A DNA stretch of 64,000 nt from positions 12,362,701-12,426,700 of the forward strand of contig OZ020269.1 of NCBI GenBank assembly GCA_963971225.1, written 5' to 3'. The stretch's first letter is position 1. Every line of letters begins with the position of its first letter. This stretch comes from Melieria omissa (Eukaryota > Arthropoda > Insecta > Diptera > Ulidiidae). A model generated the notes under the pieces. The model saw nothing but the letters and a program-made list of their open reading frames with translations. It had not been told where the DNA came from and did no database searches. Positions 12,350-23,600 of this stretch are shown here, in pieces. A program made the position numbers and the translations under genes.

Positions 12350-12952
12350 TTGGAAATTCCGCTTACTTTTTGATCAGAAGGTAACACTGTATCTCACTTG
12401 GCCTCAAAAAACGTATGTTCCTTCTCCCTCGTCCTCCGTAGAATGAAAGAATATTTGCCAAAAATACCGTCCCATCTTTTCAAAGTCATTTAAATGGCTT
12501 CAATTCCTAAACTTATAGGTCCTAGAAACCTTATAGTGCTTTATTGTGAATATTTTAAGTTGGAAATCCCGCTTATTTTTTGATCAGAAAGTAACACTGT
12601 ATTTCACTTGGCCCCAAAAACTCCTGTTCTTCCTCTTTCATTCTTAAATTAAAGGATATTTGCCAAAAAAAATACTGTCCCATCTTTTCAAAGTCATTTA
12701 AGTGGCTTCAGTTCCTAAACTAAGGGGTCCTAGAAACTGCTTTATGGTGAACATTTTGAATTGGAAATTCCGCGTATTTTTCAATCAGAAGGTAACACTG
12801 TATCTCACTTGGCCCCAAAAAACTTCTGTTCCTTCTCCCTCTTCATCCTTAAAATTAAATGATATTTGCCCAAAATACTGTCTCATCCTTTCAAAGTCAT
12901 TTTAATGGCTTCATTTCATAAACTAAAAGGTCCTAGAAACCTTATTTTAAAG
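12350..12952. repeat. tandem repeat, about 205 bp x 3
   Basis: Units start at 12350, 12562 and 12764, each with GGAAATYCCGC, and a partial fourth begins at 12953. All units share GTAACACTGTAT, CACTTGGCC, ATATTTGCC, CTTTTCAAAGTCATTT (varied in the third unit) and GGTCCTAGAAAC. Units differ by substitutions and small indels, so the array is not recent. Function is unknown. Confidence 0.85.
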
Positions 12953-14549
12953 TGGATATTCCGCATATTGTTTACAATCTGTTTCAACTCTTCTTATGCA
13001 AACTTTTCCCGAACTTTTTTAAGATGTTTATTTGCTGTTGTTTATTTATTATTGTCTATTAGTTTATAAATAACAACACATACCAAATGTGTTTACCAGA
13101 ATACTGGGCTTCTTTTGGAATTTGATTGTTCTTCGAATCAGCATTTAAAACCCACAAAAATCCTATCTGGTGTCATGCACTTTGATGCTATCAATTTCAT
13201 GTTCATATGCTTAAATTTTGACATGATTTCTGAAAATATGTTTCCAGTCCAAAAAAAATATGTATTTTTAAACTTACCTTACTTATACTTATCAATGTGA
13301 AACAAAAAACCCATAATTTGTCAACCATTTAGACATTTAGACACCATTAGATCCATATTTATGTGGTTGCTATGAAATTATTGACAGGCAAACTAATAAC
13401 GTTTCTGTGCTGATGATAAGAAAGCATCAACAATGAACTAATGTTCGAGCGAAATTCTACGCACGATAAGGCCCACAACTCAATAAAGCGAACGAACTTT
13501 ATTGTTGTTTACTAACTAATTAACTATGTATAGTATTTAGTTGAAAATAACGTCAACGGAAATCGCAGTGCTAAAATTAATAATACTGGAAATAAACCCA
13601 ATCTTGTGGTTGAAAGCAAATTCCATGCTGATTTTTCCCACTAAGCATTTCATTGAAACTAAGTCGTAATAATGTAATCTGAGTACTGCATTGTAAAGTG
13701 CATAGTAATTGATTTAACAAGGTCTGCCTTATTAGGGCGTAGAAGAAATGCAATTGTATTCGTAGTTCTTTTTAAATTTAAACAAATGTGTCGAAAGGCC
13801 AAATGGTTTTTCGTAAACTCTATAAAACTCTAAATATCTCGAATTGCTGAATCAAAAACCGGTGATCCTTCATTGATTTTAACACAAGTTGAGAGAGGCA
13901 CATGTGACTTCAAGTGTTTTATACATGAAATGTACAAGTGGTCACTGCTATTGGTCACACTGAACCAAAACCAATAGCTGGCTTATCAAAATCATTAGTG
14001 AAATTCACTGCGTCCGTTGCTAATTCTGTCAATCAGTCAACTTTTATCTTTGCATTGTACATAATCATAAAAACTAATCAGCTTCCGTTGCATTTTATAC
14101 AGAAAAGCGGCAACTTCAAGCAAATTACGCATTAACAAACAAATATCAATTAAAATTCTTCAGTTAATGAATACAAAAATATGTATGTGTTATTTTTGTT
14201 AATTTTTGTGTTATTTGTCAGTTACCGTAAAATCACAAATCTTGTGGTTTTTAAGCACTTAATATCAATCATTCTTCGAATTTCAATTTTGCACACACAC
14301 ATACACACACACACACACTCGTTCATAGTGTCACAATGTTAATGGATAATGTGAAAATTTGTTTACCAAGAAAATACAAAAAATACATTAAAACCAGTTG
14401 GAGTTTTTTTTTACGCATGCAAAATAGATTTATGCGAGTATTGGCCTTTTATAAGTTAAAAACATGCGAGATTATGTTTATAAATATTTTTTTTATTTTC
14501 ATATTTCATTGGATACTCCTATACATAATTTTACTATTTCGAATTCTTA
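12953..14549. other. AT-rich intergenic DNA with a short (CA)n run
   Basis: No supported gene. A CA/ACAC run lies at about 14292-14320. A 78-codon frame at 14336-14572 is AT-driven and runs into the SINE. Confidence 0.5.
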
Positions 14550-14558
14550 GTTGGAGTT

Positions 14559-14678
14559 GGATGGTTGGTTAAGTGGCTGCCTCTGTATGAGTGTTTTTTC
14601 CAGCCCAAGCCAGGAATCGAACCTGGAGCGCTCGGTATGAGAAGCCAGCGCGCTACCCGCTGAGCTATCGAGGCCGAG
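14559..14678 (-). mobile_element. tRNA-derived SINE with LINE-like 3' tail
   Basis: Read on the minus strand, the head carries an A-box match (TAGCTCAGCGGG) and a B-box match (GGTTCGATTCC) in tRNA-like spacing, within a tRNA-like GCCTCGATAGCTC... context. The anticodon arm does not pair well, so this is not a functional tRNA gene. The head is followed by CAGAGGCAGCCACTTAACC, the same 3' end seen on LINE fragments at 5894, 23066 and 57652. A 9-bp direct repeat GTTGGAGTT flanks the unit (14550-14558 and 14679-14687), which is a target-site duplication. Total length is only about 120 bp. Confidence 0.8.
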
Positions 14679-14687
14679 GTTGGAGTT

Positions 14688-15873
14688 ACTCCGAACAAAT
14701 TTTCTTTGCGCGGTCTCTATTTCAAAGTCAGTGGGTGCTTTATAGGTAAAGTTATAGGTAACGTAACTGGTAACTGATTATCCAGAGCATTTATATACAC
14801 GTCCTTCAACGGGATTATTCCTAGACACCACAGTACAGAGTATGAAACTGTTTCTATTCTCTTCAAAGGTTCAGAAAACTTTAGTGATGAGTTCTAAGTT
14901 ACCACACCCAACGTGAAATAATCCACAGAATCTTTTTGTTAGTTTTCCCACAGCCAAAATCAAACATAACTGCTTATAAAAGACCTCCAAAAGCTCCATT
15001 CGGACTTGACATAACATTTTAGGTCTCTTCGATACGTGAGGTTAACCGAACTAAGTTTTTCCATTCTAAAGATTCTGGATGAAATTGCAATAACATCAAA
15101 TTCTGTTCTAAGCTACAGTGAATCTCTCAACAAGATTGTCTTCGCATACACCTATGTTAGCTTTCGGTATGTAGAGATATTCCCGGGATCTTTAAAGCAG
15201 ACGAGCTCGCTCCATAGGATACTGCAGAGTAGTTGCTTCAAAACATGGCAACGTATCCCTTGTATCCCTTTTTTATCCTGCTAGCTTCGTACTCATACAA
15301 GATCTATACAAACAAATATCTAATCTTAATCTAAATCTATCTATCTAAGTCTTTCTTAATCTAAATCTAGTCAAACTTAAATCTTCAGCATTCTAGAGTG
15401 CTTCTCTCACTAAGCAGGGACCAGATCAGAACCATGATCGGTGTTCTGACGGTGTTCACTGTCTAATTGCAACCCACAAAAGAAGGATTTTGAAAGGGAA
15501 TTCTGTCGTAGTTGTATGGAAAAGGAAGAGAAGAAATCCACTTCAAATTCTATGCACCTGATCTGCTTTATCCAGAAGAAGGATCAACTAGCTGGGCAAC
15601 CTCTTCTCCGACAGTTTAGAGAATCTAACCTATAAGACTAAACACAGTCGTGACTAGGATTCCTGAGAAGCTTACACTATGTCACAATGGGTCTTTATGA
15701 TATCAGCCACTCCTACCCACCTATTTACCTAATTCTACATAAGCCTCTAGCGCCATGGATTTAAGTGTCTGAAAAACCTTGTTAACACTAGATTTACGGA
15801 CCGAGCCAGTTTGACTCATTAAAAATTTGATCACAATATATATTTAAAACTTTAATACTACTTTTTAAAAATA
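14688..15873. other. intergenic, nothing assigned
   Basis: No open frame with recognised similarity and no terminal repeats. Short TCTAATCTTAATCTAAATC-type repeats lie at about 15318-15385. Confidence 0.5.
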
Positions 15874-15875
15874 TA

Positions 15876-16917
15876 CCTTGTGACCGAAAAGTTTCCGGAA
15901 ATTTTAAATAAAACGCAAAATTCTTAATCTTCATCAATATTTATTTTATCTCCTTCAAAATATGCTCCATTAGAAGCGATACACATATGCCAACGTTTCT
16001 TCCAATCATCAAAACATTTTTTATAGGAGCTTTCCGGTATGGCTTTGAGTTCCCTCTGCGAATTCGGTTTTACTTCTATGGATTCAAAACGCGTTCCTCT
16101 GAGTGGTAATTTGAGTTTGGGAAACAGGAAAAAGTCACACGGTGCAAGATCAGGTGAATACGGTGGCTGTTCGATGGTATTTATTGAATGTTTGGCCTTC
16201 AAATCGTTGATAATGTTGGCTCGGTGCGAGGGAGCATTATCGTCATGAAAAATCCATGAATTATCCTTTCACAATTGAGGCCGTTTACGGCGGATACACG
16301 CAAACGTCTTAAAACAGTCAAATAATAGTCTTTACCGACTGTTTGTCCTTCAGGGACGAATTCATGATGCACCACACCACGAATATCGAAGAAAACAATC
16401 ATCATTACCTTGATTTTCGAGCGACTTTGGCGTGGTTTTTTCGGTTTCGGCTCGTCTTTTCCTCTCCATTCCGATGATTGTTGGCTTGTTTGCATGTCGT
16501 ACTCGTAGACCCATGTCTCGTCACCAGTTATGATGCGTTCCATGAAAGTTGGATCGGAATTGGCACGATCAAGCACGTCCAAAGAGACCTGTTCACGGTA
16601 CTCATTTTGAAGAAAATTCTCAGCAAAATCGCATTATCGAATGTGGTATACCCAGTGTTGGGACTTATTACTTATGACAGTAACATATTACTTATTACAC
16701 ATTACTGACATTTGAAAGTAATATCGTTACAAGAAAATTCTCAGCAAAATCGCAACGCACTACTGAGGTGAACTGGTTTCAACAGCTGCCGTAAACAAAC
16801 TGTCTGACAGATCGCGCTCATTTTTGGCATAGTAATTAAGGACAGTGCTACCAACCTACAGAAACTTAAAATATCGAATTTTAAATGAGAATTTCCGGAA
16901 ACTTTTCGGTCACAATG
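15876..16917 (-). mobile_element. mariner element, truncated and broken transposase, 1.04 kb
   Basis: Terminal inverted repeats of about 28 bp with one mismatch (C[C/A]TTGTGACCGAAAAG...) are flanked by TA at 15874-15875 and 16918-16919. Minus-strand translation shows ITGDETWVYEYD (first catalytic D), then after a frameshift PPYSPDLAPCDFFLF (third D) and NGAYFEGDKI at the C-terminus. This is the layout of a DD34D mariner transposase. The N-terminal helix-turn-helix half is missing, the frame shifts around the second D, and a 100-bp foreign insert lies at 16630-16730. The copy cannot encode a working transposase. Confidence 0.9.
16630..16730 (+). repeat. templated insertion: copy of 16990-17090 inside the mariner
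   Basis: Positions 16630-16730 repeat 16990-17090, exactly 360 bp downstream, with one visible mismatch (A versus G at 16654/17014). The copied piece spans the flank, the 8-bp target duplication and the left end of the neighbouring hAT element. It is bracketed by a 24-bp direct repeat of mariner sequence beginning AAGAAAATTCTCAGC (16610-16633 and 16731-16754), with TCGCA shared at the left junction. Confidence 0.85.
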
Positions 16918-17012
16918 TACATTGGTTTTTAGTTAAGTAATTAAATATATGTAAACGTTCATTCATCTTCCCCGCAGACCCCTTCATTTCGCATTATCGA
17001 ATGTGGTATACC

Positions 17013-18046
17013 CGGTGTTGGGACTTATTACTTATGACAGTAACATATTACTTATTACACATTACTGACATTTGAAAGTAATATCGTTACATTTACTTAT
17101 TACTGGAAATGTGAAGTAATGTATCACAAAAAGTAATATATTATTTTCCGGAAATATTTGCGGAATTTCCAGCTATTAAAAGTAGTCATTCTGCAAAAAA
17201 ACAATCATCAATTAAATGTTTATTTAATTTTGAATTACAATCTGAATTTCGCTACCTTTTTTGTTAAAACCGCTTGAATTTGCTTGCAAATATTAATGGT
17301 TTCTCCTCTACCAAACTCAGTTGGAAATGAAATACGCGAGCTATGTTTACAAGTGCAGCGTTGTATAATTGTAATACATCTTAAGGGGGTCTTACTATGT
17401 AACAGTTTCAAAAAATCGATTTTTTTTTTAACATTTTTTTCATCTTAATGTTAGGAATACGCTGGTAAAAGGATTTAACTGTGGACGGGCTCGTTTGGCA
17501 GTGACAGGGCATTTTTCACGGTCACGCGCGGTCGTTTTTCGCGTTTCTTAAATCTTTAAACGTGTTTTTCCGAAAGTCGTCTTTTTAGAGGTGGGGTGAA
17601 CGTTTTCGGAAAATCTACCTGACCGATCTTTTCATACTAAAAATTTGTATTATCAGAAAACATGTCGCAACAGATAGACGAGAGCTTTTTTTGAAATTCT
17701 TGTCCAAAAATTTTTAACAGCCTTGAATAGCAGAATAAAAGAGCTCAAAAAAATTTTTGAAAAAGCTCAATTTTTGAATATAGCGCTCGGAAATGAGGTA
17801 TTACATAGTAAGACCCCCTTAATTATGTTATCAGTGCTGCTGTTTTACATGAAAGTTAGAACTTTGTTGTAAAAAGTAATAATGTTGTAAAAAGTAATAT
17901 TGTAATAAGTAACTTGAAAAAAAGTAGTAATATTACTGAAGGTGATTACTTGTGGGGAAAAGTAACTAGTTACACTATATTTTTTAAGCAAAAATAATAT
18001 ACTACGTAATTAGTTACACTACTTTAATATATTAGTCACAACACTG
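17013..18046. mobile_element. hAT-type non-autonomous element, 1.03 kb
   Basis: The 8-bp target duplication GGTATACC lies at 17005-17012 and 18047-18054. Inverted ends are CGGTGTTGGGACT on the left and CAGTGTTGTGACT as the reverse complement of the right. An 8-bp duplication and CAGTG-type ends are typical of hAT elements. The interior has subterminal AGTAATA-rich repeats, no transposase, and a nested TTAA element. Confidence 0.85.
17385..17818. mobile_element. TTAA-flanked MITE nested in the hAT element, 434 bp
   Basis: TTAA at 17381-17384 and 17819-17822 flank perfect 18-bp inverted ends GGGGGTCTTACTATGTAA. No coding capacity. This is a piggyBac-type target duplication. Confidence 0.9.
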
Positions 18047-18054
18047 GGTATACC

Positions 18055-18584
18055 TATTTTCACGGCTGTGACTCATATAATGTTTCAAAAGTTAAACGCA
18101 TAACATGAAATTTTTTGGTCCTATTAGGCCTGGGCAACAGTCAAGTCGCACGTGATTTGTTTCTCTTCTCATTTGGCTTTCCTCACATACAATATTTGTG
18201 TGTATGTGGGAGCCATTGTCACTTGTTTTCGCTTCTCCGCTACATTATTACTTCTGTCATAATTTCGATTTATACATCGCGTGTGAGCAGTGCAATGAAG
18301 TAATATATATTTTATAATTTTATAAAATAAATTTTTTGCCAGAAAAATTTGATCCCCAAAGGTAATTTTGTAATTTATTTATCTGGTTATCTAGGGTTTC
18401 TATTATGGGAAAAAATCAGAAAAATTGTCTTTTCTTGAAAAACCTAATCAAAATAAAGAAAGACCAATCAGATAATGAATCGGATGCAATTGATATAGAC
18501 CAACGTGATAACGAAATTAAATTAGAGAAGAAAGTCAATAAATTTGAATCTTCAAGCAGTGAAGATGAAGATCTTTGTTATATA
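18055..18584. other. flank with a short open frame interrupted by a mariner
   Basis: A frame from 18405 (starting MGKNQKNC, with an acidic ESSSSEDED stretch) runs into the mariner at 18585. With the mariner and one TA removed, the frame stops almost at once. Acidic Ser/Asp/Glu N-termini occur in some transposases, but no family can be assigned. Confidence 0.4.
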
Positions 18585-19322
18585 TCAGGTGTACAACTTT
18601 GCTTCCGCCGTTTTCCGATAGGTGGCTGTACCGGCTGAGGCTGGCTGAAATACATAGATGGTAATGCCTTTAAAGTGAGTGTGGACAGTGCCTAACGAAT
18701 TGTCATCGCCGTTTCAGTGACAGTTGTTCTTGTTTTCGTATTATTCACGCTCGAAAATGTCCGTTTATGTGCCCAATTCTCGCCATTTGCGGGAAGTTTT
18801 ACTTTTCTGTTACAATTCGAAAAAAAATGCAGCTGAAGCGCATCGAATGCTCTCAGAAACTTACGGTGATGCTGCTCTGAGTGAAAGAACGTGTCGGGAG
18901 TAGTTTCAACGTTTTAAAAATGGTGATTTCGTGGTGAGTGAAAATGGTGAGTCATCCTCCAACACGACAATGCTCGGCCTCACGTCGCAAAAGTGGTCAA
19001 AAAGTACCTGGAAACGCTGAAATGGGAAGTCTTGCCCCAGATGTCGCCCCTTCTGACTTCCACCTATTCCGTTCGACGGCACACGGCCTGGCAGATCAAC
19101 ATTTTCAATCCTTCGAAGAATTGGAAAAATGGATTGCTTCATGGATAGCGTCAAAAGAGGACTCCTTTTTTCGAGCCGGGATCCGAAAATTGCCGGAAAG
19201 ATGGGAGAAAGTTGTCGCTAGCGACGGACAATACTTTGAATAATACATCTGTAAGCACTTTTTCGCAATAAAGCTTTTAATTTTGGAAAAAAAAAACGGC
19301 GGAAGCAAAGTTGTACACCTGA
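18585..19322 (+). mobile_element. internally deleted mauritiana-type mariner, 738 bp
   Basis: Inverted ends TCAGGTGTACAACTTTGCTT are flanked by TA (18583-18584 and 19323-19324). The plus strand encodes a transposase N-terminus from about 18757 (MSVYVPNSRHLREVLLF, then SERTCRE and FQRFKNGDF). This jumps to the second-D region (coding for LQHDNARPHVAKV) and then to HGLADQHFQSFEEL and RWEKVVASDGQYFE. The segment holding the first catalytic D is deleted, and a further roughly 16-bp deletion removes part of the PPYSP motif. It is the same family as 24925-27111 and is non-autonomous. Confidence 0.9.
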
Positions 19323-19324
19323 TA

Positions 19325-20615
19325 GATCCTAACAAAAAAAGAGACAGACAAGAGATCACCGTGCGACAAAAATGAAAACAATTTTTCACACTGGAAAAAA
19401 TCCATGTGAACGTGAAACTAGAGACCAAACATAGTAATACCGCGAACTCAGTTTTTCATTTCCACATCCTTTGTCCTTTTAAAAGAACTTCAAAATTTTG
19501 AAGGGGATAAAATATAAAAAAAATATAAAAAATACTTAACCTCGTTGGAATATGGCGATATGTATATCAAATGAAAGAGGAAAGGCTTAAGAATTTAAAT
19601 AAAATTGATTTTTCATCTATTTGTAAAAAAACGATATGAAAACGGTCCTTTGAAAATTTTAATCCTTTATATCCTTGAAAATTTATGTAGAATTTTCTTT
19701 AAAAGTAAGTATGGTAAAACCCAAAATCTCCTTGATCACGTGTCAAAATTTCATCCGTTAATCTTGTTCTTCTACTAAAAAAAAATGACAACGCCGCATA
19801 CAATATATACAAAAATGTCTCGATAACTATTCAACAATGGCCTCAGTGCACATTCTTAAAATAACTTTTGCCACCTAAATATATCACATATAAATCGAAA
19901 AATATTCAGCCATTGCCTTCGATGTTTGTTTTTCAATTAGTTTTTGCCAAGTTTTTAACAAATATTTGTAAACATAGACATTTTCTAGCCTTGTCAATAT
20001 GCATCTTCTTGCATCTCTATTCTGCTCATCTCGATTCTTTATTATTGAAATTTGTTTAAAAAATTTTCTGTTCAGTCAAAAATCAACGCTCGACAAATGC
20101 TTTTGTCAACAAACCGAAACATTTACCTGCAGCAAATAAGCAAACAAGACCAACATTTCCCTGGCAAAATTTATGACTAAAAATAATCTTTGCATGTGCT
20201 CTTTGCTCAAAATATTCTTCAATGTTTGTGTTGTCACTTAGAAGAGCACGCGAATTGGCAGTTGCCAACTCGAACTCGAATCAGCTGATTCATGCGTATT
20301 GCAATTCACGTTTTCCCGCTTGAATGTTAGCTCACAACAAGCAACAACAACAACAACATTGATCTGATTAATCTACTATAGTGTTTATACGAAAAATATT
20401 ATGACACGCCTAATCTCGCCACTTGCTGTCAATCACGCGGTGCAGCGCCCACTTGCACTTATCAATTCATTGCAATCGCTTATCGCGACCCCCGTCGCTT
20501 GTTGCTGGCATATGGCGCAAACAACCACCTGAAAATTTCTAACGCATAGTTTTCCACCTCTTATCGCACTATTTACAGCAACAACAACGCTATCTGGCTT
20601 TTCATCGGCATCGCC
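19325..20615. other. AT-rich upstream flank of Myd88 copy A
   Basis: No gene or transposon boundary was seen between 19325 and about 20300. The last 300 bp before the Myd88 start are less AT-rich and may include its proximal promoter or 5' untranslated region. No clear TATA box or NF-kB-type site can be assigned with confidence. Confidence 0.45.
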
Positions 20616-23600
20616 ATGGTGCAACAACGGCTGGCAATTTCCATACCGAACATCAACAGCAGCCACACAGCGGCCGCAATGAATTCGCCCGCCACTGCCG
20701 ACGAGGCGGACATTGAGCTGTTTGTCGGAACACCGCTGCACGAGCTGAGCGGCAACACACGCCTGCAGCTGTCGCAGCTGCTCAACTGCAGGAAGATTCT
20801 GCGCTCCGAGGACGGCTACGAGCGCGACTGGCGCGGCGTGGCCGAGCTGGCGGCTGTGCGCAGCTTCTGCAACTCCTTCGGCGATGATCCGATGGCGAGT
20901 GTGCTGCGTGAGTGGTGCGCCCACAATGCGCCCACGGCCACCTTTGCCCATCTGCAGCACTTTCTCGGCACCATCGATCGCTGGGACGTCTGCGACGATA
21001 TCTACGAGAATATGGGTGCGTATTGTGACAAAAACACACATAAATAACTGAATATTTTTACCTGTTCATTGCATCAAATTTGTGAATATTAATGTAAAAG
21101 TTATGTGATTTTTTATGGACTTATCGCGTGTTGAATTGCTTTTAAGCGTTGTTGTCTTTGCCTGCAGATGTTTGTTTTGTCGAGATGTTGATACGAAAAT
21201 GAATATTCAAGACAAGCTATATTGACTTGACGCGCAGACGCTACCAAGTTGTCGCCGCTCATCTGATAAACAGCCCAGCAAACCTAGCAAAAAAAAACAG
21301 CAGCAACAACAACAACAACCAAGCAACTAGCAAAACACCAGCACGACAAAAACAGCAACGCAAATGGTGACGTGCGTTCATTAGCTCGGCTTATCTGCTG
21401 CTGCTGTGCTCGAATCCAGACGAGCTGTGCGCACATTATTGCAAATTGCTTGGAGCGCCTCGCTTCATTCGAGTCAAACGAGCGCGCACCCACAGCATCA
21501 CCGTTCAAACGACTTCGTTAAAATATATACGTTTTTTTCGCCCAACTGCTAGCGGGAAGATGAATTATTAATTGCTCATTACTGGCAACTGCTTTGCTGC
21601 TCGCTGCCATTGCTCGTTTTTTTAATTGCCAGGCACGCGAAAAATCGCACTGGTCATGCACGAGTGCGCACACTTCTCAATTGAGCACTTCTTGCTATGA
21701 CAGACGGACGACTAAAACGCAACAATTGCAGGCGAACGTCGGCGCAGTGGCGGGTCTCGCCTCAACCCAATTGCTGCCGCACATGTGACTCAGACACACT
21801 GCTTTCTTCGGCTGCGACAGTTTCACGAGTGAAAATGTTAGTTTTTAGTTTTTTGAGCTGTTCAGCTGACATTGAATGATTTGTAAATGTTTGCACACTG
21901 TGCGTGCGCAGGCAGTACAGCAAATGGAGCAGCGGAGATTTACTGCTCAAGCAGCTCATTTAATTTAGTTCATAAAAATGTGTGCAACAACAATGGCCAC
22001 ACGGCCAGTACGCACGTACCGCCAAAGAAAATAAACAAACAGTAAAACATCTGCCGGCTGACGGGGGAAAACACAACCGAATTTCTCAATTACTAAAATA
22101 CAATGAGTTCGTTGAAATTGAAATGCGCGACGGCACTATTAAAAAAATTCACCAGAAAACTAAGGCAGAACGAATGCGAACGTTGTGCGAATTTTCATTG
22201 GCCATTGACTGTCTATTCTAAAGCGGACAAAAGTCATAAAGCGACTATATAAAACGCAAAAACAAATACATATATTAGCCAATGAATTGCCAGCAAGTCG
22301 ATAAATGTTGTTGCACTCTCGACTTTAGCCTTGTGTAAACTTAGGTTATGTATATCCAACTGCCGCAGTAGTCATTGATCTTAGTTGACGACAGTGAATA
22401 TGGTTGAAAGGTTATTACTCCAGCGAGCAGTTTTTTTTTATTTTCTCCAATATTTATGTTCACTGGAATGTCATTGTGGGGTAAAATGTCGTGTGAATTG
22501 AAGAGATCTAAAAATTTACATATTTTTCCCCATAAATCAATTACTGTAAATTTTTCAAAATCTAATTTTTCCCATAAATCAATTACTATAAATTGATTTG
22601 TAACTACTTTAAAAGTTCCATTCTTTTATTTGAATAGAAAAATATTACATATCCATTTCTTTATTAAATGCATGCCGTGTGAATTGAAGAGACCTACAGA
22701 TCTGAATATTGTCAAAACTCAAACTTTTCCAAAATCTACTTTTTCCCCATAATTTTACTAAATTACTCTAAATTTTCCATAATCTAATTTATTCCATAAA
22801 TCAATTACTGTAAATTGATCTCTGATTACTTCAAAAGTTCCATTCTTTTTTGTTTAAATGGAAAAATATTGCATATCTATTTCTATATTAAATGTGTTGC
22901 TTCCAAAGAATCAACAGTTGTTGGCTTCTACTGAAAAATTGAAATTTGACTCTTTTGAATTTTGAATCGTTTGTATTTAGTGTGCAATATGTCCTCTAGA
23001 AACACCATAGACTTTTCATAGACAAATATTTTGCTCTAAAAAATCAAATAATGCATGGGGACAATTAACTTAATTTAGATTAGGTTACGGTGGCTGCCTC
23101 TATATGAGACAGGGGCATAGCCAAAGGAGGGGTTTTTGGGTGTCAGAACTAAGGTGCCTATAACTATTTAAAATGTTCAAGCACTATGCATGGTATATAC
23201 GTTCCCCCATTAGCAAAAAGATATTTTCACCTTTAAACATTTAAAAGAATAATAACACATTTTTTTGGTGAAACCGATATGATTTTTTTAAATAGTTCTC
23301 TTCACGCTCAGTACAGCTATTTCCCTCAGGATGTCGGTACAAGCCTATTGGATGGCTTTTACGTCCTCAAAACGTCTTCGTTTTGTTTTTTTTTATAAGG
23401 TGAGAATCGCACGATGCCGCATCAGATGAAAACGAGGAGTGATTGATTCGCCTTTTAGTCGATAGCTAAAGTGTTCAGTTAAAATGCGATGATGTAATGT
23501 TTTTGAGATGCTTAACTTTCGCCTTACCAACGATTTTTGTAATCGTGATACAGTCAACCCTCCTATAACGCGGTGAGTGCGTACCGCGTTATATGGAAAC

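Noticed and set aside
14595..14677. A functional tRNA gene on the minus strand
   Set aside because: The A and B boxes fit, but the anticodon arm does not pair, and a LINE-like tail plus a 9-bp duplication show it is a SINE head.
18405..18638. A host gene interrupted by the mariner at 18585
   Set aside because: Removing the mariner and one TA gives an immediate stop, and no family similarity supports the acidic stretch as a gene.
20433..21041. 202-codon minus-strand frame opposite Myd88 exon 1
   Set aside because: It is antisense to a clear death-domain exon and has no similarity of its own.
21982..22221. 79-codon frame in Myd88 copy A intron 1
   Set aside because: No recognised domain, no second exon, and it is within an intron; could not be supported.
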